A stretch of 64,000 nt of DNA from Thalassospira lucentensis (GCF_001613805.1 NZ_LPVY01000012.1:178547-242546); one strand, 5' to 3'; shown: positions 27,783-36,460, counted from the first letter of the stretch. Notes: generated by a model not told the origin, from the letters alone. Numbers and translations are program-made.

Positions 27783-27872
27783 CCTACGCCGGTCTTAACC
27801 GGTTCAGGTTCAAAGGGTCGTCCGGCAACACCGAACCTCTCAGCCGATTCACGATCGGCCCCCCTGGAGATG
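27783..27872 (-). promoter_or_regulatory. TPP riboswitch (THI element)
   Basis: On the minus strand the element contains the conserved CTGAGA (complement at 27838-27843) and ACCCTTTGAACCTGA (complement at 27804-27818). It also has the final helix CCGGTTAAGACCGGCGTAGG and the opening GGGGGGCC. This is the TPP-binding THI box. It ends directly at the ribosome binding site of thiZ, which suggests control by blocking translation initiation when TPP is bound. Control by transcription termination is not evident. Confidence 0.93.
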
Positions 27873-27987
27873 ACGGGACTATGCGCAGATCATGGCGGGA
27901 CGTCAAGCATTGGAAAAAGTTCTTGATTTGTTCTTTTGTTTGTGGCATAAAGATAAAGTCAACGGGAGAAATGCACCCGGACCGAAG

Positions 27988-28019
27988 CCCGCAAAGCCTT
28001 ACAGGCTCTGCGGGTTTTT
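27988..28019 (+). terminator. Orphan intrinsic terminator, possible 3' end of a small RNA
   Basis: CCCGCA pairs with TGCGGG and AGCC with GGCT around a TTACA loop, followed by TTTTT. No + strand gene ends nearby. A possible promoter lies upstream (TTGATT at 27923, 17-base spacer, CATAAA at 27946), which would give a transcript of about 60 bases, from roughly 27958 to 28019. Confidence 0.6.
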
Positions 28020-29043
28020 GCGTTTGGGGCTGGATCAAAGAGGGGGGCAGGATGCAGCGGCAAGGATTGAGGCAGGGCGGCGGGGCAATCCGCAGGATAT
28101 GGGTCGGCGGATGGCGGAGCCATTACGGCGGCGTTCCGCGCCGGTTCTAATACGCTTTTGATACGCTTGTTTGTCATGACGGGAGAGGTGCGTCTTGTCG
28201 GGGAACGGACCCCGGATTTGCCGAAAGCGGCAGCAATGGCAGTAATGGCGGCATCGGATTGCGGCCCATCGGTGGTGGACAGGTTGGGGGCAGTGCGCCC
28301 GAAATCCGTCTGCTGGTGAAAATGGCGGCAGCCCGAGGTGGGGCTGGATGCCGGGGTGGCAGGTTGCCGCCGTGGCCGGAAGATGATCGAAGTGGGCAGT
28401 GAGCCTTTGGACCGTCTGTGGGCCGTCTGTGGACCATCGGTTGGCGAGGCTGGCGGCGGCCCGAGGTGTGTCTGAACGTCGGGGGAGCAGGTTGTCGCCG
28501 CAGCCGGAGCGGGTCACGAGCCGGTGGATGTTCCGTGGGGCGTCAGCTGGCGAGGCTGCAGGAGGTCCGAGATTTGTCCGGACTTCGGTGGTCATGCCAC
28601 TGGCGGAGGTCGTCGGAGCGGGCAGCGAGGCTGAGGGCGTTTTGTGGACGTCTGCTGGCGAGGATGGCGGGGGCTTGAGGTTTGTCCGGGCTTCGTGATC
28701 GTGGGGTTGCCGAAAGGGGCAGGAGTAGGCGGCGAGGCTTTGGGGTGTCTGGTGTCTGGTGGAAGCCCGAGGTTTGTCCAGCGTTGCCAGAAGTCCCGCA
28801 TCACCGGAAGTCGCCGTGGAGGATTTGCCGGACGAGGCACCGGAAGAGGCAACAGTGCCAGCATCGAGCAGCATCGAGCCATGTCCCGTTGATGGTGGAC
28901 AGGAGAGGGCCGTGACCCGAAAGCTGTCTGCTGGAGGGGCTTGCGAAAGCCCGGGATTTGTTCGGGCTTTCTGGTTGCGGGAGGTCCGATTTGCGGCTGT
29001 GTGATTTGCTGTTGCATCCGTCCGGATTTCGTTTGGGGCGGCA
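28020..29043. other. Gene-poor, GC-rich region with degenerate repeats
   Basis: About 1 kb without a convincing gene, between the thi riboswitch leader and the CoA-transferase stop. A long proline-rich frame on the minus strand exists, but it overlaps the CoA-transferase gene and lacks a credible start. The central 660 bases are the repeat array described separately. Confidence 0.5.
28311..28972. repeat. Degenerate tandem repeats with hairpin cores
   Basis: At least six related units share a lead-in TGCTGGCGAGGATGGCGG and a core GCCCGAGGTTTGTCCGGGC. Cores begin at 28331, 28459, 28565, 28673, 28765 and 28949, so the spacing is 92-128 bases, with a double gap before the last. Three cores form hairpins: GTCCG/CGGAC at 28565, GCTTG/CGGGC with G-T pairs at 28673, and AAAGCCCG/CGGGCTTT at 28946. 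The first shows a compensating change relative to GCCCG/CGGGC. On the minus strand the units encode a recurring RTNLGPPxxSPAD-like peptide, though in changing frames. Confidence 0.6.
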
Positions 29044-30441
29044 TCACCAGACCGGATCGGCCGTTCGGAGTTTGCCTGCCGGGTGATCCCAGCCATGTGC
29101 GACGCCATCAATCGTGGCCGGGAAGCGAACGCGCCGGGCCTTGCCCCAGCTTGTGGTTTCGAGATGCGGGGCGATGTCCTTTTCGGTTTCGGGGGCGATG
29201 GTTTGAGTTCGGGTGGATTGGGCGGTCTGGCAGAGCAGATGGGCGGTGCGGGCGAGCGAATGGCGGGCGGTGGTGATCTGGCCGGTCTGGCTGCGGAGCA
29301 ACAGGGCATGGATCGTGCTTGCCGCCATCAGATAGCCGGTGGCGTGGTCAAGGGCCTGAACGGGAAGGGGCGTGGGTTTTGGCGCATCGGCCTGTTTCAT
29401 GCCGAAATCGGCGATGCCGCAGCTCATTTGGACCAAACTATCAAAGCCGCGCCGTTTGGCCCACGGGCCGGTCCAGCCATAGGCGCAGAGTGTGACATCA
29501 ATCAGGCCGGGATTGATCCGGCGAAGTTCGTCCGCGCCATAGCCAAGACCCGGCAGGGCATCGGGGCGATAGCCGTGCAGCAGGATATCAGCCGAAGCCA
29601 GAAGGCTTTCGAATGTTTGGCGATCCTCGGCACTTTTGAGGTCAAGCCCGGCACAGCGTTTGCCAAGGGTGACTTCGGGGATTACCGCGCCCTCGTCCCA
29701 GTGGGGCGGGTCGATGCGCAACACATCCGCGCCATAGGCCGCGAGAAACCGCCCTGCGACCGGACCGGCCAGAACGCGGGTCAGGTCAAGCACGCGAATC
29801 CCGGCCAAGGGGCGGTCGGGCCGGATAACGTGGCGGGATTTTGGGGTGATACCGTGATGCTGCCAGCCGATCAGCGGTTCGGCCGCAATTGCAACCCCTT
29901 GCGGATGGGATTGCCAGTCACCCAGGCTTCGCATGGTGGCGGCACAGCCGCCCGCCGCAATGATTGCGGTTTCAAGGGCATCGGATTTCCAGTTTGCGAC
30001 AATCGGGGCGAGGGCTTCGCGGTCGGTGTAATCGCCCAGAACAGACAGGGCAGCCGCACGGTGATGCGGGGCGTTGGTGTGCAGCCGTATCCAGCCATCA
30101 GCGGTTTGATAGTCACCGGCAATGGTGTCCCAGACCGGCGGCAATTCCCAGCCCATCGGGCGGATCGTCATATCAAACCATTTTGATGCCAGCCGTTGAT
30201 CAATGGTGACGTCTGCCAGATCGCCAGTCGCCAAACCGCGATAGCGCGAGATCATGGCGGATGCGATGCCGATGGACGCAGTCGCAAGATCGGTGACGGC
30301 AAAGAAGGATGGCAGGGCGTCCGTGCCGGTGATTTTGATATCGGGCAGGGCGTTTGTGCCGCCCGGAAGATCAGGGGCGGCGTTAAGGGCATCGGTGATC
30401 GGGGCGATGAACGGATTGGTCTTGTCGGTCATGGCGGTCAT
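29044..30441 (-). CDS. CoA transferase family III (CaiB/BaiF-like) protein
   Basis: A 465-residue protein of the class III CoA transferases, which move CoA between carboxylic acids through an Asp-linked anhydride. The hallmark is RPLAGIRVLDLTRVLAGPVAGRFLAAYGADVLRIDPP at about residues 205-245, then LDLKSAEDR and GYRPDALPGLGYGADELRRINPGLIDVTLCAYGWTGPWAKRRGFDSLVQ. The N-terminal 200 residues contain the family's second-half-like segment, suggesting a duplicated or extended form. It is divergent from the citrate-synthase-like gene. The acyl substrate is unknown. Confidence 0.85.
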   Translation of the reverse strand: MTAMTDKTNPFIAPITDALNAAPDLPGGTNALPDIKITGTDALPSFFAVTDLATASIGIASAMISRYRGLATGDLADVTIDQRLASKWFDMTIRPMGWELPPVWDTIAGDYQTADGWIRLHTNAPHHRAAALSVLGDYTDREALAPIVANWKSDALETAIIAAGGCAATMRSLGDWQSHPQGVAIAAEPLIGWQHHGITPKSRHVIRPDRPLAGIRVLDLTRVLAGPVAGRFLAAYGADVLRIDPPHWDEGAVIPEVTLGKRCAGLDLKSAEDRQTFESLLASADILLHGYRPDALPGLGYGADELRRINPGLIDVTLCAYGWTGPWAKRRGFDSLVQMSCGIADFGMKQADAPKPTPLPVQALDHATGYLMAASTIHALLLRSQTGQITTARHSLARTAHLLCQTAQSTRTQTIAPETEKDIAPHLETTSWGKARRVRFPATIDGVAHGWDHPAGKLRTADPVW

Positions 30442-30545
30442 GTTGGTGGCTCCTTTTTCCGCATTGGTGGCGCGGGGCGGGGGATTGATCGGTCAAGGAT
30501 CACGCGGGGCTGGACAAATCGTCAATCTTGATCAAGATAATCAAT

Positions 30546-31691
30546 ATGAAAAATCTGGATGATCCGATGAATGAAACGGCATTTTTCACGCTGTCGGCAC
30601 AGGAAGTCTGTGCGGCGACCGGCATATCGCGTGATACGCTTTATGCCTATGTCAGTCGCGGGATCGTGCGTGCGATTGCCCATCCCGGTGATGCACGCAA
30701 AAGCCTTTATGACCATCGCGATGTGCGCAAAATCATCGACGGTAAAAAACGCGGCCGGTCGCGGCAATCGGTGGCGGCATCGACAATTGACTGGGGCGAA
30801 CCGATTCTGGTGTCGAAAATCACCCGCATTGCCGATGGGCGGTTTTTCTATCGCGGCAGGGATGCGGTGGAGCTGTCTGATACCATGACACTTGAAGATG
30901 CCGCGCGGCTTCTGGCGGGGTTGCGGGTCGATCAGGATCGGTGTTGCGCACCCGATTTCATGCCGGCCGATCACGCCACCCCGTTTGATCGGATGATTGC
31001 GATGATGGCGGGCGAGGTGACAAACCACCCCGCCGGGGATGGCCGGCCGGCAGCGGCGAAGCTGATGCGGCTTGCGCCATTGGCGGCGGCCGGTATGCGT
31101 GATGACGGCGAAAGTCCGATCCATGTGATGCTGGCGCGGGCCTGGTCGGCAAAGCCGGAAGCGGTGGATTTGCTGCGCCGTGCGCTGGTGCTGTGTGCCG
31201 ATCATGAATTGAATGCGTCGGCCTATGCGGTGCGGGTGGCAGCATCGGCAGGCGCGAGTGTTCCGGCGTCGTTGCTGGCGGGGTTGGCGACATTATCGGG
31301 CAGTCGGCATGGCGGGTTAACGCCGCGTTGCCGGGCATGGATGGACCGGGTGGAAAGGCGCAAGATTGATCCGGTGCAGGATGGCGTGCCGCCCGGTTTC
31401 GGCCATCCGCTTTATCCCGATGGTGATCCGCGGACGCGTGCGATCATGCAATCCTGCGGGCAGGTCGGCGATGCGTTCTGGGCACGGATTGCGGACCGGG
31501 TGACGGATGAAACCGGGCAATATCCCAGCCTTGATTTCGGGCTGGCGTTGCTGGAACGCGAGCTTGATCTGCCCAAGGGGGCGGGGCTTGGCATTTTTGC
31601 CGTCGGGCGCATGGCAGGCTGGATCGCGCATCTGTTCGAGCAGCGCCAAAGCGGCAAGATCATTCGGCCCCGGGCGGCTGTGGCCGGGTAA
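30546..31691 (+). CDS. Citrate-synthase-like protein with N-terminal helix-turn-helix
   Basis: The first 60 residues hold a MerR/excisionase-like helix-turn-helix (FTLSAQEVCAATGISRDTLYAYVSRGIVRAI). The rest follows the citrate synthase fold. ADHELNASAYAVRVAASAGAS and SGSRHGG carry the two catalytic His, GFGHPLYPDGDPR is typical, and SLDFGLALLERELDLPKG supplies a candidate catalytic Asp. Similar DNA-binding/citrate-synthase fusions exist in alphaproteobacteria; whether this one is an enzyme, a regulator or both is unclear. The start could be ATG 30546 or 30567; TTG 30528 is unlikely. Its divergent neighbour is a CoA transferase, which fits acyl-CoA metabolism. Confidence 0.8.
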   Translation: MKNLDDPMNETAFFTLSAQEVCAATGISRDTLYAYVSRGIVRAIAHPGDARKSLYDHRDVRKIIDGKKRGRSRQSVAASTIDWGEPILVSKITRIADGRFFYRGRDAVELSDTMTLEDAARLLAGLRVDQDRCCAPDFMPADHATPFDRMIAMMAGEVTNHPAGDGRPAAAKLMRLAPLAAAGMRDDGESPIHVMLARAWSAKPEAVDLLRRALVLCADHELNASAYAVRVAASAGASVPASLLAGLATLSGSRHGGLTPRCRAWMDRVERRKIDPVQDGVPPGFGHPLYPDGDPRTRAIMQSCGQVGDAFWARIADRVTDETGQYPSLDFGLALLERELDLPKGAGLGIFAVGRMAGWIAHLFEQRQSGKIIRPRAAVAG

Positions 31692-31731
31692 AAGGGCGGG
31701 GTTCTGCCCCGGTATGGAGCCTGTGGTGCGA

Positions 31732-31847
31732 TGGACTCCCGCGTTCGCGGGAGTGACGGTTGAAGGGGCGGGAGTGACGATTGAGGGGGGATTGCCCGCA
31801 ACAAATCCAGCAACAAATATTGTCATTCCCGCGCAGGCGGGAATCCA
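31732..31847. repeat. Inverted pair of REP-like hairpins
   Basis: TGGACTCCCGCGTTCGCGGGAGTGAC at 31732-31757 is one hairpin. A related one in the opposite orientation, GTCATTCCCGCG then CAGG and CGGGAATCCA, lies at 31822-31847. The arrangement resembles the widespread GTCATTCCCGCG repetitive element family. No transposase lies near. Confidence 0.7.
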
Positions 31848-31933
31848 GGGGGCAGGTCAGAAAGGGATGATTTCGGCCAGCAGCGGGCGGCGCGCCATTT
31901 AAGGACAGGCAAGCCCGAGCGCGGGTCAGGCGC

Positions 31934-31947
31934 GTGATCTGTATCAC
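31934..31947. promoter_or_regulatory. FNR/CRP-type palindrome
   Basis: GTGATCTGTATCAC is a perfect 5-4-5 palindrome (GTGAT-N4-ATCAC). It matches the TGAT-N4-ATCA core of FNR-family sites. It lies about 67 bases before the ATG of the acetyltransferase gene at 32014. Confidence 0.45.
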
Positions 31948-32013
31948 ATCCTTAACTTGTGAAATTATGCCGTCCGGCTATCTTTCTGATCGACAGGATC
32001 GCGGAAGGTACAG

Positions 32014-32610
32014 ATGCAGGACCGGCAAAGATTTTCCATTCATCATGGCATCGAGGATGGCCATATCGACAAGGCGCTTGATCTTTTCTGGCAGGCGTTT
32101 CGTCAGAAACTGGCACCGGTGATGAAACCCGAAGACAAGGCGCAATTATTCCTGAGACGGGTTGTTGATCCGGCCCATGCGATCAGTGCGGTATCGTCCG
32201 ATGGCGATTTGCTGGGCATTGCCGGTTTCAAGACGGCAGAGGGGGCGTTTATTGGCGGGACGCTATCGGATGTCTGCGCGATTTATGGCCTATGGGGCGG
32301 TTTGTGGCGCGGGATTTTGATCGAGACGCTTGAACGGGATCTGTCCGAGGGGGGTCTGTTGATGGACGGGATTTTTGTTGATTCGGATGCGCGTGGCAGG
32401 GGTGTCGGGACGGCACTTCTGGATGCGATTGCACATGAAGCCCGGATGCGCGACCTGAGGCAGGTGCGGCTTGACGTGATCGATACCAATCCGCGGGCCC
32501 GGGCACTTTATGAACGATGCGGCTTTGTGGCGGGCGATGTGCAGGAACTTGGCCCGCTTCGTCATCTGTTCGGGTTTCGGACGGCAACAACGATGATGTT
32601 ACAGGTTTGA
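32014..32610 (+). CDS. GNAT family N-acetyltransferase
   Basis: A 198-residue acetyltransferase. The acetyl-CoA loop is GIFVDSDARGRGVGTALLDAIAHEA, followed by VRLDVIDTNPRARALYERCGFV, the classic GNAT C-terminal pattern. GGAAGG precedes the ATG at 32014. It is preceded by an FNR/CRP-type palindrome, hinting at regulation by oxygen or another global signal. The acceptor substrate cannot be deduced. Confidence 0.88.
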   Translation: MQDRQRFSIHHGIEDGHIDKALDLFWQAFRQKLAPVMKPEDKAQLFLRRVVDPAHAISAVSSDGDLLGIAGFKTAEGAFIGGTLSDVCAIYGLWGGLWRGILIETLERDLSEGGLLMDGIFVDSDARGRGVGTALLDAIAHEARMRDLRQVRLDVIDTNPRARALYERCGFVAGDVQELGPLRHLFGFRTATTMMLQV

Positions 32611-32616
32611 TGCCGG

Positions 32617-33705
32617 TTATTGTGCCGGGGATGGGGTTTGCGTGACCTGTCTGATCCAGGTGATGATGTGATCCATCGCGCCGGGGGCATAGGCATGGCG
32701 CCCCATCGCGATAAAGGCCAGTTTGACGATGTCGGGCATCTGATCGGCAAGCTGATAATTGAACAGGCCTGCGCGCAGCAGCCCGTGTGTTGCATCGGGA
32801 AGGGTGATGACCCTGTTTAGCGGATTGTTGGGCAGGGCAAGTTTGCGATAGATCGCCGCGTTATGCGCCGGATCAACATTCAGGTCATCCTCGCCCCAGA
32901 GGGCAAGCAGGGGGGATTTGATGGTTGCAAGCGACCCGGTGGCATCCGATCCGATATTGCGTTTCACGAATTCATAGCGGTCCTGTGCCATGACTTCCTG
33001 ATCATGGGGGATGGCGAGATAATCCTGATAGGTACTGTCGGGGCCAAAAATCCGGTCATCCATATTATGCGCGGTTTCAATGCGCATGGCGATTTCATCG
33101 GGCCGGGTGCCAAGGGCCTCAAGCCGTGTGCGCATGTAATAGGTGCCCTGTCGCTGCCAATTGACCGCCGCGCCGATCAGGATGTGAAAGGCGGCATCGG
33201 GCAGGCGGTTGGCGATATCGGGGATGACCCAGCCGGCCTGCGAGAAACCGAGAAAGCCGATTTTGCGGTTCTGATTGCCATCAAGATTGCGTAGGGCGGC
33301 GAAGGCGGCCATCGCCTCGTTGGCGCGATCATTCATGGATTGATCAAGCCAGTTTCCCGTGCTGTCGCCCACACCTGCCTTGTCCCAGCTATAAACACCG
33401 ATCCCGCCATCAAGCAGGCTGTTGATCAGCGGCAGGTAACCGTCATTTGAAAAGCGGTCCTGCGGGCCATCGCCATGGATCAGAAGGACAATCGGGGCCG
33501 GGTCGGCCGCCGCACCATCGGGCAGGATCAGGGTGCCCGAAAGCCGGTTGCCATGATCGTCAAATTCGACAAGACGGCTATTGCGACCTTCAAGATCAAA
33601 ATCGGCAAGCCCCGAAAGGGTAAAGCCAGCGCCAATGACAATAACGATGATCAGGATCGCAAGCCCCGCGAAAAGGTGGCGGCGGTTTGATGTTTTAAGG
33701 GGCAC
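32617..33705 (-). CDS. Membrane-anchored or exported alpha/beta hydrolase
   Basis: A 362-residue protein with an N-terminal hydrophobic segment, FAGLAILIIVIVIGAGFTLS, that may be a signal or anchor. The hydrolase core has PIVLLIHGDGPQDRFSNDGY (oxyanion region), the nucleophile elbow GFLGFSQAGWVIP, ALWGEDDLNVDP with a likely catalytic Asp, and DATHGLLRAG with the catalytic His. It resembles the bacterial YuxL/alpha-beta hydrolases with broad ester or peptide activity. It converges with the acetyltransferase gene (6 bases apart). Confidence 0.83.
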   Translation of the reverse strand: MPLKTSNRRHLFAGLAILIIVIVIGAGFTLSGLADFDLEGRNSRLVEFDDHGNRLSGTLILPDGAAADPAPIVLLIHGDGPQDRFSNDGYLPLINSLLDGGIGVYSWDKAGVGDSTGNWLDQSMNDRANEAMAAFAALRNLDGNQNRKIGFLGFSQAGWVIPDIANRLPDAAFHILIGAAVNWQRQGTYYMRTRLEALGTRPDEIAMRIETAHNMDDRIFGPDSTYQDYLAIPHDQEVMAQDRYEFVKRNIGSDATGSLATIKSPLLALWGEDDLNVDPAHNAAIYRKLALPNNPLNRVITLPDATHGLLRAGLFNYQLADQMPDIVKLAFIAMGRHAYAPGAMDHIITWIRQVTQTPSPAQ

Positions 33706-33753
33706 GGGTGGGGCTCCGACTGTTTTGGGGCGGTGACGATTGCTTAAAAGCGG

Positions 33754-34059
33754 TCAGGACGATGTCATGAAACGGGTCAGAAGGGCCTGATTGGCGGCGT
33801 CAAACGTGACGCGACCAAGGGCGACGCGGCCATCAAGTGCCTTTTCGACCGCATCAAAATCCGTATCGGAAAAGCCGCCGCAGGTTTCAATGACCTCTAT
33901 CCCGTCCTTGGCAAAACCCTGTGCGGCGACGATGTGGGCGGCGATATTTGACGCGGCAAAGATATGGGTGGTGAAGCCATCGCCGGGCAGGGTGGTTTGC
34001 GTTCCCCGTACCGGATATCCGTCGGCCTTGATCAGAAAGGCATAGTTTTTGATCGGCAT
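33754..34059 (-). CDS. DUF6506-like small protein
   Basis: A 101-residue soluble protein. The pattern IIKADGYPVRG, FAASNIAAHIVAAQGFAKDGIEVIETCGGFSDTDFDAVEKAL and ALGRVTFD resembles the small DUF6506 group (VEEGVQ-IELCGGF region). No catalytic motif is known to me. It lies 48 bases upstream of the hydrolase gene in the same orientation, so the two could form an operon. The function is unknown. Confidence 0.6.
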   Translation of the reverse strand: MPIKNYAFLIKADGYPVRGTQTTLPGDGFTTHIFAASNIAAHIVAAQGFAKDGIEVIETCGGFSDTDFDAVEKALDGRVALGRVTFDAANQALLTRFMTSS

Positions 34060-34168
34060 GGGGCTGCTCGTCGTTTAAGAAAAGAGACGTTTAAGAATAA
34101 CCGTTGGATCGCAAGACTTGCGCGGATGCGATTGCGCGTCAATCCTGCGATGCCCGAATGAACCATGA

Positions 34169-35335
34169 ATGGTCATGATGCCATCTGATGAACCTGTTCT
34201 GAATTATCCCGATCATCGCCGCCATGATATCCGTCCGCGCATGATCGCGGCCGAGATTTATCGCGGGTCGAGTTACGGGCCGAAACACCCGCTTGCGATC
34301 CCGCGGGTGTCGCTGGTGGTTGATATGGTGCATGCAATGGGCTGGGTCGATGGGGATAATTATCTGATCGGGCCGGTGGCGACGCCGGCACAATTGGCAC
34401 GCTTTCACGATCCCGACTATATCGCCGCCGTCGCACAGGCCGAACGCGACCGGATGCTGCCCGAAGACATGATGGTCAGATACGGATTGGGTAAAAACGG
34501 TAATCCGATCTATCCGGAAATTTTCCGGCGTCCGGCGACTGCCGCCGGATCATCGATTATGGCAGCACAACTGATTTCGGATGGGGGGATCATCCATCAT
34601 CCGGCGGGGGGTACGCATCATGGTTTGCGCGACCGGGCATCGGGGTTTTGTTACTTCAATGACCCGGTTCTGGGCATACTTGAATTGCTCGATTCGGGGC
34701 TGGATCGCGTGCTTTACCTTGATATTGATGCCCATCACGGGGACGGTGTGCAGATTGCATTTGCCGATGATGACCGAGTTCTGACCGTGTCCATGCATGA
34801 AGAAGGGCTATGGCCGAAAACCGGGCATATCGATGATATTGCGGGGGGATTTGCGCGTAACCTGCCGATGCCAAGCGGCATGAATGACGATGAAATGCGC
34901 TATGTCCTGAATGAGTATTTCCTGCCACTCGCGCAGCAATTTTCACCACAAGCCATTGTTTTACAATGCGGTTGTGATACATTAGCAGAAGATCCATTAT
35001 CCAGACAGATGCTGGGAAATCAGGCCATTTGGGACGTGGTCGGGGCCATGATCAAGATGGCACCCAGATGTCTTGTACTGGGGGGCGGAGGATATAACCC
35101 TTATGGGGTTGCGCGCTGTTGGTCCGGGGTGTGGGCGGTTGTAAACGAAATCGAAATACCCCCTGTGTTATCCGTCACAGCGGAAAATATCCTGCGTGCC
35201 ATAAAATGGGCACATAGCCGTGGAAAGCAGCCGGACGAAAAAATGCTGACCAGCATTAGAGATCCGTGGCGCGGCGGGGACATACGTGACGAAGTCAGGA
35301 CACGCGTCCATAGACTGAAGGGGTATGGGTTATGA
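34169..35335 (+). CDS. Histone deacetylase-like (AcuC/acetylpolyamine amidohydrolase) protein
   Basis: A 388-residue zinc amidohydrolase of the arginase/deacetylase fold. Metal- and active-site blocks are IIHHPAGGTHHGLRDRASGFCYFNDPVLGI (the His-His pair), VLYLDIDAHHGDGVQIAFADD (metal-binding Asp-x-His), VLQCGCDTLAEDPLS and LVLGGGGYNPYGVARCW. Bacterial members deacetylate acetyl-CoA synthetase, acetoin-related substrates or polyamines; which applies here is open. ATG 34169 or 34175 are both possible starts. Its 3' end overlaps the DUF192 gene by four bases (ATGA), so the two are coupled. Confidence 0.9.
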   Translation: MVMMPSDEPVLNYPDHRRHDIRPRMIAAEIYRGSSYGPKHPLAIPRVSLVVDMVHAMGWVDGDNYLIGPVATPAQLARFHDPDYIAAVAQAERDRMLPEDMMVRYGLGKNGNPIYPEIFRRPATAAGSSIMAAQLISDGGIIHHPAGGTHHGLRDRASGFCYFNDPVLGILELLDSGLDRVLYLDIDAHHGDGVQIAFADDDRVLTVSMHEEGLWPKTGHIDDIAGGFARNLPMPSGMNDDEMRYVLNEYFLPLAQQFSPQAIVLQCGCDTLAEDPLSRQMLGNQAIWDVVGAMIKMAPRCLVLGGGGYNPYGVARCWSGVWAVVNEIEIPPVLSVTAENILRAIKWAHSRGKQPDEKMLTSIRDPWRGGDIRDEVRTRVHRLKGYGL

Positions 35336-35778
35336 AGTCGTTCATTCAAATGACCTTGGTCGTTTGCTTTATCAGTGCTGCCGTTGTGGCGGGGCTGAAT
35401 GCAAAGGCGACAGGGTTTGAACGATCGCGCCTGCTGGTCGATGGCAAGGTTTTCAATGTTGAAATGGCAGTAACACCTGATGAACGGTCGCGCGGATTGA
35501 TGTTCCGCACCGAGATGGCCGACGATGCGGGGATGCTGTTTGATTTTGGCCGTGCCAGCGACATTTCGATGTGGATGAAGAACACCTTCATTTCGCTTGA
35601 TATGCTGTTTATCGACAAGAATGGCGTGATTGTCGGAATTGAAAAACGCACGGTGCCGAAATCCGAAACCATCATTCCGGGGCCAAAGCCGGTGCGCTTT
35701 GTTCTGGAACTGAATGGCGGATCGGCCGACCGGTTGGGATTTGAAGTTGGCGAGAAGGTCGAAGGGCTGCCGCGCTAA
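35332..35778 (+). CDS. DUF192 family secreted protein
   Basis: A 148-residue protein with an N-terminal signal (IQMTLVVCFISAAVVAGLNAKATG) and a DUF192 core. The core contains EMAVTPDERSRGLMFRTEMADDAGMLFDFG, ISMWMKNTFISLDMLFIDKNG and VRFVLELNGGSADRLG. DUF192 proteins are small beta-rich exported proteins of unknown function, common in proteobacteria. The start overlaps the upstream deacetylase-like gene by four bases. A strong terminator follows. Confidence 0.9.
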   Translation: MKSFIQMTLVVCFISAAVVAGLNAKATGFERSRLLVDGKVFNVEMAVTPDERSRGLMFRTEMADDAGMLFDFGRASDISMWMKNTFISLDMLFIDKNGVIVGIEKRTVPKSETIIPGPKPVRFVLELNGGSADRLGFEVGEKVEGLPR

Positions 35779-35840
35779 GACATCGTAGCGGCACCCGTGA
35801 TAGGCCCGTTGCGGCCACGCGATCCTCAATCAGCAATAGC

Positions 35841-35874
35841 AAGGCCGCAGATGATCTCTGCGGCCTTTGGTTTC
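35841..35874 (+). terminator. Intrinsic terminator after the DUF192 gene
   Basis: AAGGCCGCAGA at 35841-35851 pairs perfectly with TCTGCGGCCTT at 35857-35867, loop of 5, followed by TGGTTT. Confidence 0.7.
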
Positions 35875-35962
35875 TGAGCTGCATTTTATTTCCAATCCGG
35901 GCAAAAAACGCATAATGCGGTCTTGCCCACCCGGAATTATGGTGCTAAATCCACATCCGCGT

Positions 35963-36039
35963 CGGGGAGTAGCGCAGTCTGGTAGCGTACCTGCTTTGGG
36001 AGCAGGGGGTCGCGAGTTCGAATCTCGCCTTCCCGACCA
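35963..36039 (+). tRNA. tRNA-Pro (anticodon TGG)
   Basis: A 77-base cloverleaf with acceptor CGGGGAG/CTTCCCG (one G-T pair), anticodon loop CTTTGGGAG giving TGG, T-loop GTTCGAATC, discriminator A and an encoded CCA. Confidence 0.95.
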
Positions 36040-36166
36040 TTTTTCCCTTTTGCCATACGGACACGTTTTCATGTGCCGGCAAAAGGTGTAAAAGATGAAG
36101 AGACAGCGGGTGTTAGAGAGCCCCGCATTGTTGTCATCTTATCCGACGGTCAAGACGAGGGTCCCG

Positions 36167-36460
36167 ATGAAGGTCCGTGTTTACAAACCTGCCAAAAACG
36201 CCATGCAGTCCGGTCGTGCCGCGACCAAACACTGGGTGATGGAATTTGAACCGGGTGCAAAGAAGGTTGCCGATCAGCTTATGGGCTGGATCGGTTCGAC
36301 CGATACCCGCGGCCAGGTGCGCATGTATTTCGATACCCTTGAAGAAGCGCAGGCATTTGCCGCCCGTCACAAGCTGATTGCCGATATCGAACAGCCGAAA
36401 TCGCGCGTCCGCCGGGTGCAGGCCTATGCAGACAACTTCGCGTTCAAACGCGTCGTCTGA
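36167..36460 (+). CDS. NDUFS4-like respiratory complex I accessory subunit
   Basis: A 97-residue protein of the NADH:ubiquinone oxidoreductase 18-kDa (NDUFS4) family. It has VRVYKPAKNAMQSGRAATKHWVMEFEP, the core GWIGSTDTRGQVRMYFDTLEEAQAFAARH, and a basic C-terminus. In alphaproteobacteria this is an accessory complex I subunit resembling the mitochondrial one. ATG 36167, with GAGGG upstream, was chosen over ATG 36095. It lies alone between two tRNA genes. Confidence 0.88.
   Translation: MKVRVYKPAKNAMQSGRAATKHWVMEFEPGAKKVADQLMGWIGSTDTRGQVRMYFDTLEEAQAFAARHKLIADIEQPKSRVRRVQAYADNFAFKRVV

Noticed and set aside
28035..29309. Long proline-rich minus-strand frame through the repeat region
   Set aside because: It overlaps the CoA-transferase gene by about 265 bases, has no credible start, and its repeats shift frame.
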